DNA of 64,000 nucleotides from an uncultured Clostridia bacterium (lineage in GTDB: Bacteria; Bacillota; Clostridia; Christensenellales; Pumilibacteraceae). The notes below the pieces were generated by a model that was given only the letters and a program-made list of their open reading frames with translations, ran no database searches and was not told where the DNA came from. Positions 16,645 to 30,044 of the stretch are shown one piece after another; the first letter of the stretch is position 1; every line of letters starts with the position of its first letter. The stretch covers positions 204,105-268,104 of the forward strand of contig CAMUKG010000001.1 of NCBI GenBank assembly GCA_947089425.1, given 5' to 3'. The position numbers were made by a program, and so were the translations under genes.

Positions 16645-18840
16645 TCAACTCATATTGCTCGGATTTATTTCCACAAAACAAACGGTTTTTGTTTTTGCGT
16701 GCAAATCTGTTATTTCGTATATTTTTTGAATAAGAGCGTCGAAATTCTTAACGATTCGCGCAATAATCTGCACTCGGTATTTGTCTTGTATTCGCTTTAC
16801 GGGCGATTTCATTGCCGAAAGATACGCGAAACATTCTCCGTTTTCTCTCGCAAGAGCATTTATATCGTCAAAATTCGCTTTCAAAACCGAAAAAGCTTCG
16901 TCTTCCGATTCCGAAGTTATGAGTATTCGCACAATTTTGGAAAACGGCGGATATTTCGTAACCTCTCGCAAATTGCTTTCTTTTTCGTAAAAGCCCAAGT
17001 AATCGCCTTTTGCGGCAAGCCTATACACGTAATGATTAGGAGTATAAGTTTGTAAAATTACCTTACCTTTTTTCACGTCGCGACCCGCGCGACCCGCAAC
17101 TTGCGTGATAAGTTGAAAAGTTCTTTCCGACGCGCGATAGTCGGCAAAGTGCAAACTCATATCTGCGTCCACTATTCCCACAAGAGTAACGTCGGGGAAA
17201 TCGTGGCCTTTGGCAATCATTTGCGTGCCCACAAGAATATCCGACTCTCTCGCGCCGAAAGAACGCAATATTTCAAGATGAGCGTCTTTATTTTGCGTAG
17301 TATCGTTATCCATGCGTAAGATTTTTTTATCGGGAAATTCTTTTTTCAGTAGCTCGGCAACCTTTTGGGTGCCTATGTATCCCTGACGCAAATGCGGACT
17401 GTGACACTGCGGGCAAACGTCGAGATGTGCGTATCTGTTATTACAGTAATGGCACTTTAAAACGTTCTCGTCGCGATGATAAACGAGCGACACGTCGCAA
17501 CGCTCGCACTTTGCAACGTATCCGCAAGACGAACACATAACATACGAAGCATAACCTCTTCGGTTTATAAATATTATGGCTTGATTGCCCTCGTCCATGC
17601 AATCGGAGAGTTCGCTTTTAAGTCGTCGCGACAAAAAGCCATTGTTTCCGCTACGCAACTCTTCGCACATATTCACTATTTCAATTTCGGGTAACGGACG
17701 GCTAGCTATTCGCTCCTTCATTTCTATTAGCTTATATTCGCCGACTTTCGCTTTATAATATGACTCAACCGACGGAGTGGCGCTTCCGAGTAACAGATTG
17801 CATTTGTTGCGCCGCGCGCGAAACTCCGCAACCTCTTGGGTAGAATATCGGGGGTTGCTGTCCGAAACATAACTCCCGTCATGCTCCTCATCTATTATAA
17901 TAAGTCCCACGTTGCTAAGAGGCGCAAAAATCGCCGAACGCGCTCCCACAGCCACACGTGCCTCACCGCAAAGCAAACGACGCCATTCGTCGAAACGTTC
18001 CCCCGCGCTCAAACCGCTGTGCAAAATAGCCACGCTATCGCCGAAACGGGCTCTGAAATTGCGCAACACCTGAGGCGTGAGCGATATTTCGGGTTCGAGC
18101 ATAATGGCGGTTTTGCCTTTTTTAAGCGTATCGGCAATACAACGCATATAAACTTCCGTTTTTCCGCTACCCGTAACGCCGTGCAACAAAAAATTTTCGT
18201 TTTCGCTTCCGCACACCGCGCTGACGGCATTTTGTTGCATAGCGGTTAAATCATAGTTTTGCGTCGCACAGTTAAGAGCGGAATACGGAGTTCGCCTTTC
18301 GGATTTTTCAAACGCCGTAAACACTCCGCGCGCAATTAAATTGCGAACTGCCGCCGCCGAAAATTCTCTGCCCAAATATGCCGTATCCGCTTCCGAAACA
18401 GTTAAAACGTAATCGAAAACTTCTCTTTGAGCTTTTGCCGACGGACGAATAAACTCGTCCGGCTCTTTGCGAGCATATTCGTCGGATATTCTCACATATC
18501 GTCTTTTTAACTCTTTTATTCTGCCTCCGCGCATTTGCGACGGAATAAAAAGCCGAAGCGCGTCAACAACGCGCAAATGATATCGCGCGCGCATGAACCG
18601 CATCAATTCGAGCATTTCTTCGCCGATTACCGGGCGGTCGTCAAGCGTTTCGAAAACCGTTTTTAGCTTGTCGGGCGGAACCGAAGTATTTTCTTTAAGC
18701 CCTATAACATATCCTTCGATTTTTCGGTTTCCGAAAGGAACGAGTACTCGACTCCCCTTTTGCAAACTTTCCGAACACGAATAATCGAAAATTCGGTCAA
18801 CTTCCGAGTTGGAAATGTCAACAATCACTTCGGCTATCAT
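16645..18840 (-). CDS. priA: Primosomal replication restart helicase PriA
   Basis: PriA reloads the replisome at collapsed forks. The 731-aa protein has the N-terminal 3'-DNA-binding domain, a winged-helix part, and helicase motifs GVTGSGKTEVY (Walker A), DEEHDGSY (motif II) and GSATPSVESY. Two zinc-binding Cys clusters follow, within CSSCGYVAKCERC and CHYCNNR with CPQCHSP, then QVAGRAGR (motif VI). Its ATG follows the coaBC stop by one base, so the two are transcribed together. Confidence 0.96.
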   Translation of the reverse strand: MIAEVIVDISNSEVDRIFDYSCSESLQKGSRVLVPFGNRKIEGYVIGLKENTSVPPDKLKTVFETLDDRPVIGEEMLELMRFMRARYHLRVVDALRLFIPSQMRGGRIKELKRRYVRISDEYARKEPDEFIRPSAKAQREVFDYVLTVSEADTAYLGREFSAAAVRNLIARGVFTAFEKSERRTPYSALNCATQNYDLTAMQQNAVSAVCGSENENFLLHGVTGSGKTEVYMRCIADTLKKGKTAIMLEPEISLTPQVLRNFRARFGDSVAILHSGLSAGERFDEWRRLLCGEARVAVGARSAIFAPLSNVGLIIIDEEHDGSYVSDSNPRYSTQEVAEFRARRNKCNLLLGSATPSVESYYKAKVGEYKLIEMKERIASRPLPEIEIVNMCEELRSGNNGFLSRRLKSELSDCMDEGNQAIIFINRRGYASYVMCSSCGYVAKCERCDVSLVYHRDENVLKCHYCNNRYAHLDVCPQCHSPHLRQGYIGTQKVAELLKKEFPDKKILRMDNDTTQNKDAHLEILRSFGARESDILVGTQMIAKGHDFPDVTLVGIVDADMSLHFADYRASERTFQLITQVAGRAGRDVKKGKVILQTYTPNHYVYRLAAKGDYLGFYEKESNLREVTKYPPFSKIVRILITSESEDEAFSVLKANFDDINALARENGECFAYLSAMKSPVKRIQDKYRVQIIARIVKNFDALIQKIYEITDLHAKTKTVCFVEINPSNMS

Positions 18841-18841
18841 T

Positions 18842-20023
18842 CTATAATTCTTTCAGTTCGTCCAAAATAATATTTGCAAGCTTAGTCTTTGTCATTTGTT
18901 CCAAGCTCACCGTTTTGTTTTTCGTAATAATAGTGGCAACGTTTGTGTCTACCGAAAATCCCGCGCCGGGCGTAAGCACGTTATTCGCCACAACCATATC
19001 GGCATTTTTGCGCGCAAGTTTTTCTTTCGCGTTTTCTTCGAGATTTTCTGTTTCGGCGGAAAAGATTACAAGCTTTCGAATGCCTTTCATTTTTCCGAAC
19101 TCCGCCGCAATATCGGGATTTTTTTTGAGAGAAAGTTTTAACTCGTCGCTCTTGATTTTTCCGTTCGACACCTTGTGCGGCGCGTAATCGGCGGGAGCCG
19201 CCGCTTTAATCACAATATCAGCGCTCTCCGACTTTTCGAGCACCGCTTTTCTCATATCGGCGGTAGTTTCCACTCGCATAATTTCTACGGGTGCGCTCGG
19301 AGCTACCGCATCGGTAGCCGCAACGTATATCACTTTCGCGCCGCGCAAAACGGCGGCATCCGCGATAGCCGCGCCCATCTTTCCGCTCGAACGATTTCCT
19401 ATATATCTAACGGGGTCGATAGGCTCTTTCGTGCCTCCCGAAGTAACAAGCACGGTTTTGCCGCTGTAATCGCCTTTCGAAGCGAGAATAGCGCATATTC
19501 TTTCGAATATTTCTTTGGGTTCCGCCATTCTTCCTTTGCCGTCGTCACCGCAAGCAAGTCTGCCGCTTCCCGAGTCGATAAACAAAACGCCGCGTTCGGT
19601 CAAAATTTTGACATTGGCGGTATATGCCGCGCTCGTAAGCATTCCTGTGTTCATTGCGGGAGCAAGCAATATCGGGCTTTTTGTAGCCATCAACGTGGTG
19701 GAAAGAAAATCGTCCGCAATTCCGCAAGCCAGCTTTCCCGCAAGATTAGCCGTGCAAGGCGCCACAACGAACAAATCCGATTTTTTTGCAAGCGAAATAT
19801 GCCCGATTTCCCAATCGTGCTCGCGCTCGAACATATCGGTGATTGCTCGATTTCCGCTAAGCGCTTCAAACGAAAGAGGCGCCACAAAATTAACGGCATG
19901 TTCCGTTAACACCACGTGAACGTCGGCACCCGCTTTTTTTAGCAAACTTACGAGTTCGCACGATTTGTAGGCGGCAATTCCGCCCGTAACGCCAACCGTT
20001 ACGGTTTTACCCGAAAGCTTCAA
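18842..20023 (-). CDS. coaBC: Bifunctional phosphopantothenoylcysteine decarboxylase / phosphopantothenate-cysteine ligase
   Basis: CoaBC carries out two consecutive steps of coenzyme A synthesis. The N-terminal flavodoxin-like CoaC half shows GVTGGIAAYKSCEL, HISLAKKSDLFVVAPCTAN, the substrate-clamp MNTGM and CGDDGKGRMAEP with its active Cys. The C-terminal CoaB half has VTSGGTKEPIDPVRYIGNRSSGKMG and KKNPDI. At 393 aa the length is typical. It starts immediately after the rpoZ stop. Confidence 0.96.
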   Translation of the reverse strand: MKLSGKTVTVGVTGGIAAYKSCELVSLLKKAGADVHVVLTEHAVNFVAPLSFEALSGNRAITDMFEREHDWEIGHISLAKKSDLFVVAPCTANLAGKLACGIADDFLSTTLMATKSPILLAPAMNTGMLTSAAYTANVKILTERGVLFIDSGSGRLACGDDGKGRMAEPKEIFERICAILASKGDYSGKTVLVTSGGTKEPIDPVRYIGNRSSGKMGAAIADAAVLRGAKVIYVAATDAVAPSAPVEIMRVETTADMRKAVLEKSESADIVIKAAAPADYAPHKVSNGKIKSDELKLSLKKNPDIAAEFGKMKGIRKLVIFSAETENLEENAKEKLARKNADMVVANNVLTPGAGFSVDTNVATIITKNKTVSLEQMTKTKLANIILDELKEL

Positions 20024-20224
20024 TCAATCGTCCTCGTAACGAGCTTCAACGGCTCCGTCATACACTTCGTGAGCCGCATAAGAAACCGCACGCATATTTT
20101 CGGCATTCAACATATCTGCTTTTTTATCGAGCAAATAGCGAGTGCGCTTGGTAAGCAAGCAAACGAGCGCATACTTGCAACCCACTTTGTCTACCAACTT
20201 GTCAATAGGGGGATCAATCATCAT
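20024..20224 (-). CDS. rpoZ: RNA polymerase omega subunit
   Basis: A 66-aa small subunit that stabilises the beta' subunit of RNA polymerase. It begins with a DPPIDKLVDKVGCKYALV helix and continues with TKRTRYLL. The Lys/Arg-rich tail usual in omega is short, ending in acidic residues. The location between gmk and coaBC is the standard Firmicute context and supports the call. Two adjacent ATGs (20224 and 20221) are possible starts, with GGAGA upstream. Confidence 0.88.
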   Translation of the reverse strand: MMIDPPIDKLVDKVGCKYALVCLLTKRTRYLLDKKADMLNAENMRAVSYAAHEVYDGAVEARYEDD

Positions 20225-20243
20225 AATAAAATATATCTCCGTT

Positions 20244-20849
20244 TCAATTTACTAACATATTAAGTATTTTTCGTTCGTTACGCAGTATGTCGCAACGTTC
20301 CGCTTCTATTATGTTTACAACGTTTTGAGTCGCACTGTGGACGTCGTCGTTAAAAACTATATAATCGAAATTTTTATATTGCGCAAGCTCGCCGCGAGCG
20401 CTTCCTATTCGAGTGAGCAAGCTGTTTTCGTCTTCGGTGCCTCTGCCACGCAACCGTTGTTCCAAAACTTCGAACGACGGCGGTATTATGAAAATAGACA
20501 CGCATTCGGGATATTTTGCTTTAATTTGCTTTGCGCCCTCCACGTCTATTTCAAAAAAGACGTCTTCGCCTTTTTCGAGCATTTCAAACACGGGCGCTTG
20601 CGGCGTGCCGTAAAAGTTTTTATATACTTCGGCGGTTTCCAAAAACTCTCCCCGTTCTTTCATTGCAACATATTCTTCCACAGTGCGGAAATAATAGTGT
20701 ACTCCGTCTATTTCGTCGGGACGCGGCAAACGCGTGGTTACCGAAATCGACTTTTTGAGCTCCGGCAACATATTTATTACCGCATTATAAACCGTTCCCT
20801 TTCCCGCTCCGCTCGGACCGGAAAGAACTATCAACAAACCCTTTTTCAT
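20244..20849 (-). CDS. gmk: Guanylate kinase
   Basis: Gmk phosphorylates GMP to GDP with ATP. The 201-aa protein has the P-loop GPSGAGKGTVYNAV (residues 10-23), the GMP-binding TTRLPRPDEIDGVHYYF segment and FFEIDVEGAKQIK. It lies between yicC and rpoZ; the remA-like regulator gene often found before gmk in Bacillus is absent here (five-base gap). Confidence 0.97.
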   Translation of the reverse strand: MKKGLLIVLSGPSGAGKGTVYNAVINMLPELKKSISVTTRLPRPDEIDGVHYYFRTVEEYVAMKERGEFLETAEVYKNFYGTPQAPVFEMLEKGEDVFFEIDVEGAKQIKAKYPECVSIFIIPPSFEVLEQRLRGRGTEDENSLLTRIGSARGELAQYKNFDYIVFNDDVHSATQNVVNIIEAERCDILRNERKILNMLVN

Positions 20850-20854
20850 ATCTT

Positions 20855-21736
20855 CTATTCCACGTTGCGTATTTGCTCTTTTATTTTTTCAAGTTGGTTT
20901 TTCATTTCCACAACCAGCCGAGTAAGTTCCATATCGTTGGATTTACTGCCCATTGTGTTGATTTCTCTGTTCATTTCCTGCGAAAGAAAATCGAGTTTTC
21001 TTCCTTGCGGCTCGGCGCTTTCCAAACACAACAAAAATTGATTTAGGTGCGACGACAACCTGCTTATTTCTTCGTTTATGTCGCATTTGTCGGCAAAAAA
21101 CGCAACCTCGTTTAAAAGCCTCGCCTCGTCTACGGGCACGTCTTTAAGAATTTCGCTCATGCGTTGCCGCAACTTATTGCGATAATCTTCAACTACGACC
21201 GGCGCGCGTTTAACTACAAGTTCCAAAGCGGCAACAATCGAAGCGGTAAGGCGGGTTAAGTCCGCTTTTACCGACGCACCCTCGCACTCGCGCATAGCGT
21301 TTAATTGCTCCGCCGCCTCAACCACAGCCGACCGCGTCAGTTCTTTTATCAGTTCGGGGTCGTCTTTAACGGGTTGCAAAGAAACTACGTCGGAAGAACG
21401 TAACAGCGCCGTTGCACCGAAATCTCCGTCGAGCATAAATTCGTCGCGCAACCGTTTTGCCGCTTTCACATATTCTGCCGCAAGCTCCATGTCGAGCTTT
21501 AATTCCGCGCTCGCTCCGTCTGTGTTTTCATACGAAAAATATACGTCCACGCTTCCGCGCTTGATGCGCCTATTCACTTCTTTTCGAATAATTTCGTCGC
21601 AGACCGCAAAAGATTTGCCCAAACGGGAATTTATTTCCAAATATCTGTTGTTTACGGCTTTAAGTTCGACGGTGACGGTTTTTCCGTCGCGCGAACTTGC
21701 ACCTTTGCCGTAGCCGGTCATGCTTTTCATATGCAT
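20855..21736 (-). CDS. yicC: YicC-family endoribonuclease-like protein
   Basis: A 293-aa YicC/YloC protein. Family members show endoribonuclease activity and influence small-RNA turnover. It carries the hallmark N-terminus SMTGYGKG, the KAVNNRYLEIN segment and the C-terminal DUF1732 signature with GRKLDFLSQEMNREINTMGSKS. Start choice is uncertain between ATG 21736 and ATG 21730; both lie a few bases after AAGGA. It heads the yicC-gmk-rpoZ-coaBC-priA-def-fmt run from a promoter overlapping the ligA stop. Confidence 0.92.
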   Translation of the reverse strand: MHMKSMTGYGKGASSRDGKTVTVELKAVNNRYLEINSRLGKSFAVCDEIIRKEVNRRIKRGSVDVYFSYENTDGASAELKLDMELAAEYVKAAKRLRDEFMLDGDFGATALLRSSDVVSLQPVKDDPELIKELTRSAVVEAAEQLNAMRECEGASVKADLTRLTASIVAALELVVKRAPVVVEDYRNKLRQRMSEILKDVPVDEARLLNEVAFFADKCDINEEISRLSSHLNQFLLCLESAEPQGRKLDFLSQEMNREINTMGSKSNDMELTRLVVEMKNQLEKIKEQIRNVE

Positions 21737-21817
21737 TGCATCCTTTTTTGCCGTTATTTACTCTTCTATTCTTCCTACAAGAAAGTTATTAACTCAATAA
21801 TAAACTTTCCCATAAAT

Positions 21818-26034
<4,217 letters not shown>

Positions 26035-26065
26035 GAAAAAAGTTTAACACATCGACGCCATAAAG

Positions 26066-26491
26066 TCAACCGCTTTTGCCGACGCGCTCGCGATAGTAGC
26101 GCTCTCGCATTTCCCTGAATTTTTGCGCAAGTCGCAATACGTATCGCTGACGGTTGTCGGAATCGAGCCGCTCATACTCGGTCGGGTCTATAAGCTGACC
26201 TATGGGATTCATTGCGTTTTCGTCTTTTTCGAGAATTGCGCACACTTTGCAATAAAAAAGTTCTTCCTCGTCGGCTTTATCGGCACAAAGAGCGCGGTGC
26301 TCGTCGCGTTTCACTTTCTCATGTTGCAAATCGCGAACAAGCCGTTCGCTGTCGCCGTTACCGCTCATTTCTTCAAGAGTTTTTTGCCTCTCCTCATACA
26401 TTTGTTGCCAATACCCCATTTTGAGCCGCTGTTTTGCAAGAAGCGCTCTGCGCTTTAGCTCACTGTAACCGTTCGTGCTTTTGTCCGTCAT
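26066..26491 (-). CDS. Hypothetical charged helical protein upstream of pcrA
   Basis: The 141-aa protein is not recognised. It is strongly charged and predicted by eye to be mostly helical (for example MGYWQQMYEERQKTLEEM and YVLRLAQKFREMRERYY), with two Cys in CKVC and no membrane segment. GGGAGGA precedes the ATG, and an extended -10 promoter lies at 26522-26530. It appears to be the first gene of a pcrA-ligA transcript, so a role linked to DNA repair is possible but unproven. Confidence 0.6.
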   Translation of the reverse strand: MTDKSTNGYSELKRRALLAKQRLKMGYWQQMYEERQKTLEEMSGNGDSERLVRDLQHEKVKRDEHRALCADKADEEELFYCKVCAILEKDENAMNPIGQLIDPTEYERLDSDNRQRYVLRLAQKFREMRERYYRERVGKSG

Positions 26492-26521
26492 AATTTTATC
26501 CTCCCGTGAATTTGTAACATA

Positions 26522-26530
26522 ATTATATCA
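26522..26530 (-). promoter_or_regulatory. Extended -10 promoter for the hypothetical-pcrA-ligA run
   Basis: The minus strand reads TGATATAAT (26522-26530), a consensus extended -10 element, about 30 bp before the start codon. No good -35 box is visible, as is usual for this promoter class. Confidence 0.5.
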
Positions 26531-26601
26531 CGCTGAAAATATCAGTGAGCCTTGTTCGACAAAACTAGCGGATATACGGCAAAATGTAATATTATTTTTG
26601 C

Positions 26602-28143
26602 TCAAATCGCGAATAATTTGGCTATATTATTTTCGGTATGAACAATAACGTATTCATCGGCAGAAACCGACTGCTCTAACAATTTTATATCTTCCGCCGA
26701 AGCGTGTCCGCTTGTATGTAACGTTTTAATTTGTATTCCCATTTCTTCAATAGCCGTTAAAAATTCTTTCATTTCGTTGTTTTCTTTATATCCGTTCCAC
26801 AGCGAATAAATCATAATTGCGCCTGCCAAATCCATTTTGTCAGCAAGTTTTTTGATATAATCAATCATCGACGGACGAACAAACATTACAAATTTATTGT
26901 TTTTTGCAATCTGTGTTATGCCGCGCTTATTATCGAATTCAAAAAACATATCTTTACGTTTCCCGCGCAATCCTCGCGGAGTAAAAGCGTATACATCCTT
27001 AAATACATCGGGACGCGGAATTTTTCTTCCCGCCGCCGAAGCAATCATAGCGGTATAATTATCCTCGTATAAAATGCGCCCGTTGCGCTTGGCGGCACGA
27101 TACACGCTTACAAGCCTATCAATGTTCGACGACGATTGCAATACAAACACGGGCTTATCGCTTTTTTCAATTATTTCGTCTAATCCATTTTCAAGGTCGC
27201 TTTCGCTAAAACACAGCTTATTGTTTCCTATATTCGTTCCCTCGCAAATGAGTGTATTTATTTTATGCGGAAGTTGCGCGAGTAATTTTCCTTTATCTTT
27301 CCTGCCGTGAAAGCGAAAATCGCCGGTATATAAAATACTTTTTCCACCCGCCTCGAATAAAAGCATATGGCTGTCAAACGCCGAATGGTCACAAAGATAC
27401 GGCGTAACTTTAATGCCGCCGACTGTAAAAGGTTTGCCGCTTCGATAAGTAATTATGTTTTTCCCAATAATATTTCCTTGATATTCGTTCATTGCTTTGA
27501 TAATGCGATACGCTCCGCACCCTATATAAATAGGACAATCTTTTTTATAAACTATAAGTCCCGCATGGTCGGCATGATAGTGAGACACAATTACGGCATT
27601 ATAATTTGTTTTTAGTACGATTTTTTCCAAATCGCTTAATTCAGTTCCACCTTTCAAAGCCTTACCAAGTTCCGCCAAAATTTTAGTTTTGCCGTAAGTG
27701 AATTCAATCAAGTTTTCACCGATTTTTTCTTTTCCGCGCAAAATTTTATATTCGAGCGTAGACGTAACCGCTTTATGCCGCTTTTCCGTAAACGCGCTTA
27801 CATAATGCTCGTCGCGGCACAATTCATAATTTTCTATTTCAAATAGCTCAATGATATCTTGCATGGCATATTCATCCAAACACCTATCGGCAAAAACGCG
27901 GTGATTACCTATATTGACGTTATAAATAACTCTGCCACGCGGATAAAAATAACAATCGTCTGTTTCGCCATGAGAATGCACATCATCCCATTTATCATAG
28001 TGAGAAAATGGATAATCAATAAACCCGAGCGCATTTGCAGCGCTTATAGGATACGATTTTTTAACTTCGTAAAAGTTCCAACCGCCATCCGATTCGTTCG
28101 GTAGCGCCCAAAAAATCCCAACATATACAGTTTTTTCTTCCAT
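26602..28143 (-). CDS. MBL-fold RNase-J-like hydrolase with an N-terminal extension
   Basis: A 513-aa protein. Residues 1 to about 110 form an unrecognised N-terminal domain (WALPNESDGGWNFYEV, FYPRGRVIYNVNIGNHRVF). A metallo-beta-lactamase domain follows, with HYHADH at residues 188-193, a CDHSAFDSHMLL segment and LYTGDFRFHGR. A beta-CASP-like insert and a C-terminal HTSGHAS motif place it near the RNase J/CPSF group. The ATG at 28143 follows GGAGG by five bases; the longer frame lacks this. It has its own promoter and sits next to two PD-(D/E)XK-like genes. I infer a metal-dependent nuclease or phosphodiesterase; the substrate is unknown. Confidence 0.75.
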   Translation of the reverse strand: MEEKTVYVGIFWALPNESDGGWNFYEVKKSYPISAANALGFIDYPFSHYDKWDDVHSHGETDDCYFYPRGRVIYNVNIGNHRVFADRCLDEYAMQDIIELFEIENYELCRDEHYVSAFTEKRHKAVTSTLEYKILRGKEKIGENLIEFTYGKTKILAELGKALKGGTELSDLEKIVLKTNYNAVIVSHYHADHAGLIVYKKDCPIYIGCGAYRIIKAMNEYQGNIIGKNIITYRSGKPFTVGGIKVTPYLCDHSAFDSHMLLFEAGGKSILYTGDFRFHGRKDKGKLLAQLPHKINTLICEGTNIGNNKLCFSESDLENGLDEIIEKSDKPVFVLQSSSNIDRLVSVYRAAKRNGRILYEDNYTAMIASAAGRKIPRPDVFKDVYAFTPRGLRGKRKDMFFEFDNKRGITQIAKNNKFVMFVRPSMIDYIKKLADKMDLAGAIMIYSLWNGYKENNEMKEFLTAIEEMGIQIKTLHTSGHASAEDIKLLEQSVSADEYVIVHTENNIAKLFAI

Positions 28144-28186
28144 ACTTGCCTCCGTTAAAAACCATTGCAACTCACGCCGCATATTA

Positions 28187-28215
28187 TAAATAACACATAT
28201 TTATAAAAAAGTCAA
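28187..28215 (-). promoter_or_regulatory. Promoter of the MBL nuclease-like gene
   Basis: TTGACT (28210-28215) and TATTTA (28187-28192) on the minus strand, spacer 17 bp, about 45 bp before the ATG at 28143. An overlapping TATAAT sits slightly further downstream. Confidence 0.5.
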
Positions 28216-28259
28216 GTAATCTATATCATTTCAATATTTAATTTTACATATTGTATAAT

Positions 28260-28297
28260 TAAAAATAAAGACAGCACAAGCAGCCGCCTTGTCTTTT
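28260..28297 (-). terminator. Terminator of the three-gene nuclease operon
   Basis: AAAGACA (28267-28273) pairs with TGTCTTT (28290-28296), with a possible internal ACAAG/CTTGT stem, followed on the minus strand by TATTTTT. It overlaps the stop codon of the 323-aa gene and separates it from the MBL gene. Confidence 0.5.
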
Positions 28298-29267
28298 AAT
28301 ATAATTTTTCCGTTACGTCCGTAGCGCAAAGATAGACTTTTTCTATTCGATTATCTTGTGGAATATAATTTTTTCCGATTTCGATAGCATCATCCGAAAA
28401 TACAAATTTTATCTTTGTCTGCATGATATTATTCATCGTTAAGTTATGTGGACACGTGCGAGCAAATATCGTGCATAATAGTTTTACAGCTTCGCACGCT
28501 TCAATTTTTCGATTATCTACAAATTCGCTGTTCAAATATTTTATATAGTCTTTTTCATGTTGGACTATTCCCGAGTTGCCGCCGCACGCGCCTATGGTCG
28601 ATTTTAATTCGGTTAAAAGCAATGTGTACGTATCGCCCTCTTTACGGAGTCCGAGCAAATCGAATCTACCGTGCAATCCGCTTTTTTCCGCATAGTGTTC
28701 GGCATATTCGATATCATAATAAAAGAGTTCGTTATTCAAAAAATACGTAGAATAAAGTTGCTGCTGTCGGTCTTTTTCCAAGTTGAGCGATTTACTGCGC
28801 GGAGTTTGCATATCGAACGCATATTCGACATTATCGGGATTAATAAAATCATCAATAAGTGATTTGAATATGAATAATATTTCCAGCATCTGTTCCCGTG
28901 ATACGGCGTTCTCTCCCGTCAAATCAAATCGAACATACTTCTGAGCTTGTCTGTTAGGCTCATCCGAAAAACCCGAAACGCGAACATTAAGCGATTTTAA
29001 TTTGCCGAGTATTTGCTTGTAATTTTTCGTAAAGCGGCTATGGCGAAAATCAAATTCTCCGATAATTGCCGTACGCGAACAGCGAATACGCAATAGTTGA
29101 TGACAGCGATAATACAGCGTAGCTAAGTTACCGCGAAAGCAAAGCGCAACGCTTTTCGTGCCATCCGCAATATGTAAGCGCACATAATCAATCAAACAAT
29201 CCCGATTCGGGTTTTTCGACGTTAAAAACTGTCGCAATTCTTTGGATAGTATTCTATTCGTTCTCAT
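28296..29267 (-). CDS. PD-(D/E)XK nuclease-fold protein (323 aa), third gene of the accessory operon
   Basis: The family is not recognised by name. A convincing PD-(D/E)XK core is visible: an upstream acidic helix (YDIEYAEHYAEKSG), Asp203 in GRFDLLGLR, then Glu220-x-Lys222 in LLLTELKST, and a following helix IVQHEKDYIKYLN. The first 150 residues are basic (many Arg/Lys/His), which could bind nucleic acid. I prefer the ATG at 29267, overlapping the previous gene by 14 bp, to the TTG at 29285. It is co-operonic with another PD-(D/E)XK-like gene, so the two may form a complex. Nuclease activity is inferred from motifs only. Confidence 0.65.
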   Translation of the reverse strand: MRTNRILSKELRQFLTSKNPNRDCLIDYVRLHIADGTKSVALCFRGNLATLYYRCHQLLRIRCSRTAIIGEFDFRHSRFTKNYKQILGKLKSLNVRVSGFSDEPNRQAQKYVRFDLTGENAVSREQMLEILFIFKSLIDDFINPDNVEYAFDMQTPRSKSLNLEKDRQQQLYSTYFLNNELFYYDIEYAEHYAEKSGLHGRFDLLGLRKEGDTYTLLLTELKSTIGACGGNSGIVQHEKDYIKYLNSEFVDNRKIEACEAVKLLCTIFARTCPHNLTMNNIMQTKIKFVFSDDAIEIGKNYIPQDNRIEKVYLCATDVTEKLY

Positions 29268-30036
29268 TTTTTTGTGATTCTTCAATCGTGTAAACGCTAG
29301 CCGTTTCTGATAAAATCAAAACCTTTATAGAAAATTTTTTAATAAGACGCTTTGCCCATTCGCTGTTAAATTGCTTATAAGCAAAAGAATTTATATCTAA
29401 TAAAACAGCTTTTTTTAACTCCGACTTACCGCATTCATACTTCTCGAAAAAGCGTTCGTTTAATTTTCGATAATATGTTTCGATTTCGAGAACGCACCGA
29501 ACCAAAGATTCCGAGCTTCCGAATCTTTTCGCTTCGGTGATGTAAATATCACCATCCTTTTCGAGAACGATATCTATTTTGTCAGCTTTTCCGTTAGTCG
29601 TCGGCACTTGATAATCGACAACCCGATATTCGCCGACGGTTTCTTGCATTGCCAAAACATGCATAAGCTTAGTTTCGCTGTTACCGCAATACGCTTTTCG
29701 TGCAGAAAACGTGCCGATGTCTTTTCGACGTTTTTCCGTTATGTTTTTACGTATGCCAGAATTATATGTACACTTTTTATCAACTGCTATATTTAACTCG
29801 TTGTCGATTAAAACATTTGCAATTACTTCGCCGAACGGAATTTTTTCTTCTGTCACATATCCCGCAGAACGGCTTTTCCCATATCCGCTATGATAAACAA
29901 TGTCACTGCGATATAATAGGTGCGGACATTGTTCCAAATACAGTTTTACTCTATCGGCCAATTGGCGGTTTGAAAATTTTAACACGCCTTTATATTGCCG
30001 TATCCCATCTAAATCTCTGTCTTTGCAAAGTTCCAT
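29254..30036 (-). CDS. PD-(D/E)XK nuclease-fold protein (260 aa), second gene of the accessory operon
   Basis: The C-terminal half has the signature of a PD-(D/E)XK enzyme: Asp155 in KADKIDIVLE, then Glu168-x-Lys170 in DIYITEAKRFG, followed by a long helix (LVRCVLEIETYYRKLNERFF) and a closing strand VLILSETASVYTI. The N-terminal half is unassigned. The ATG at 30036 is chosen because GAGGTG lies in the correct window; an ATG at 30048, overlapping the previous stop by four bases, is the alternative. Similarity of layout to restriction- or repair-type nucleases is clear, but I cannot name a family. Confidence 0.65.
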   Translation of the reverse strand: MELCKDRDLDGIRQYKGVLKFSNRQLADRVKLYLEQCPHLLYRSDIVYHSGYGKSRSAGYVTEEKIPFGEVIANVLIDNELNIAVDKKCTYNSGIRKNITEKRRKDIGTFSARKAYCGNSETKLMHVLAMQETVGEYRVVDYQVPTTNGKADKIDIVLEKDGDIYITEAKRFGSSESLVRCVLEIETYYRKLNERFFEKYECGKSELKKAVLLDINSFAYKQFNSEWAKRLIKKFSIKVLILSETASVYTIEESQKNENE

Positions 30037-30044
30037 TCGACACC

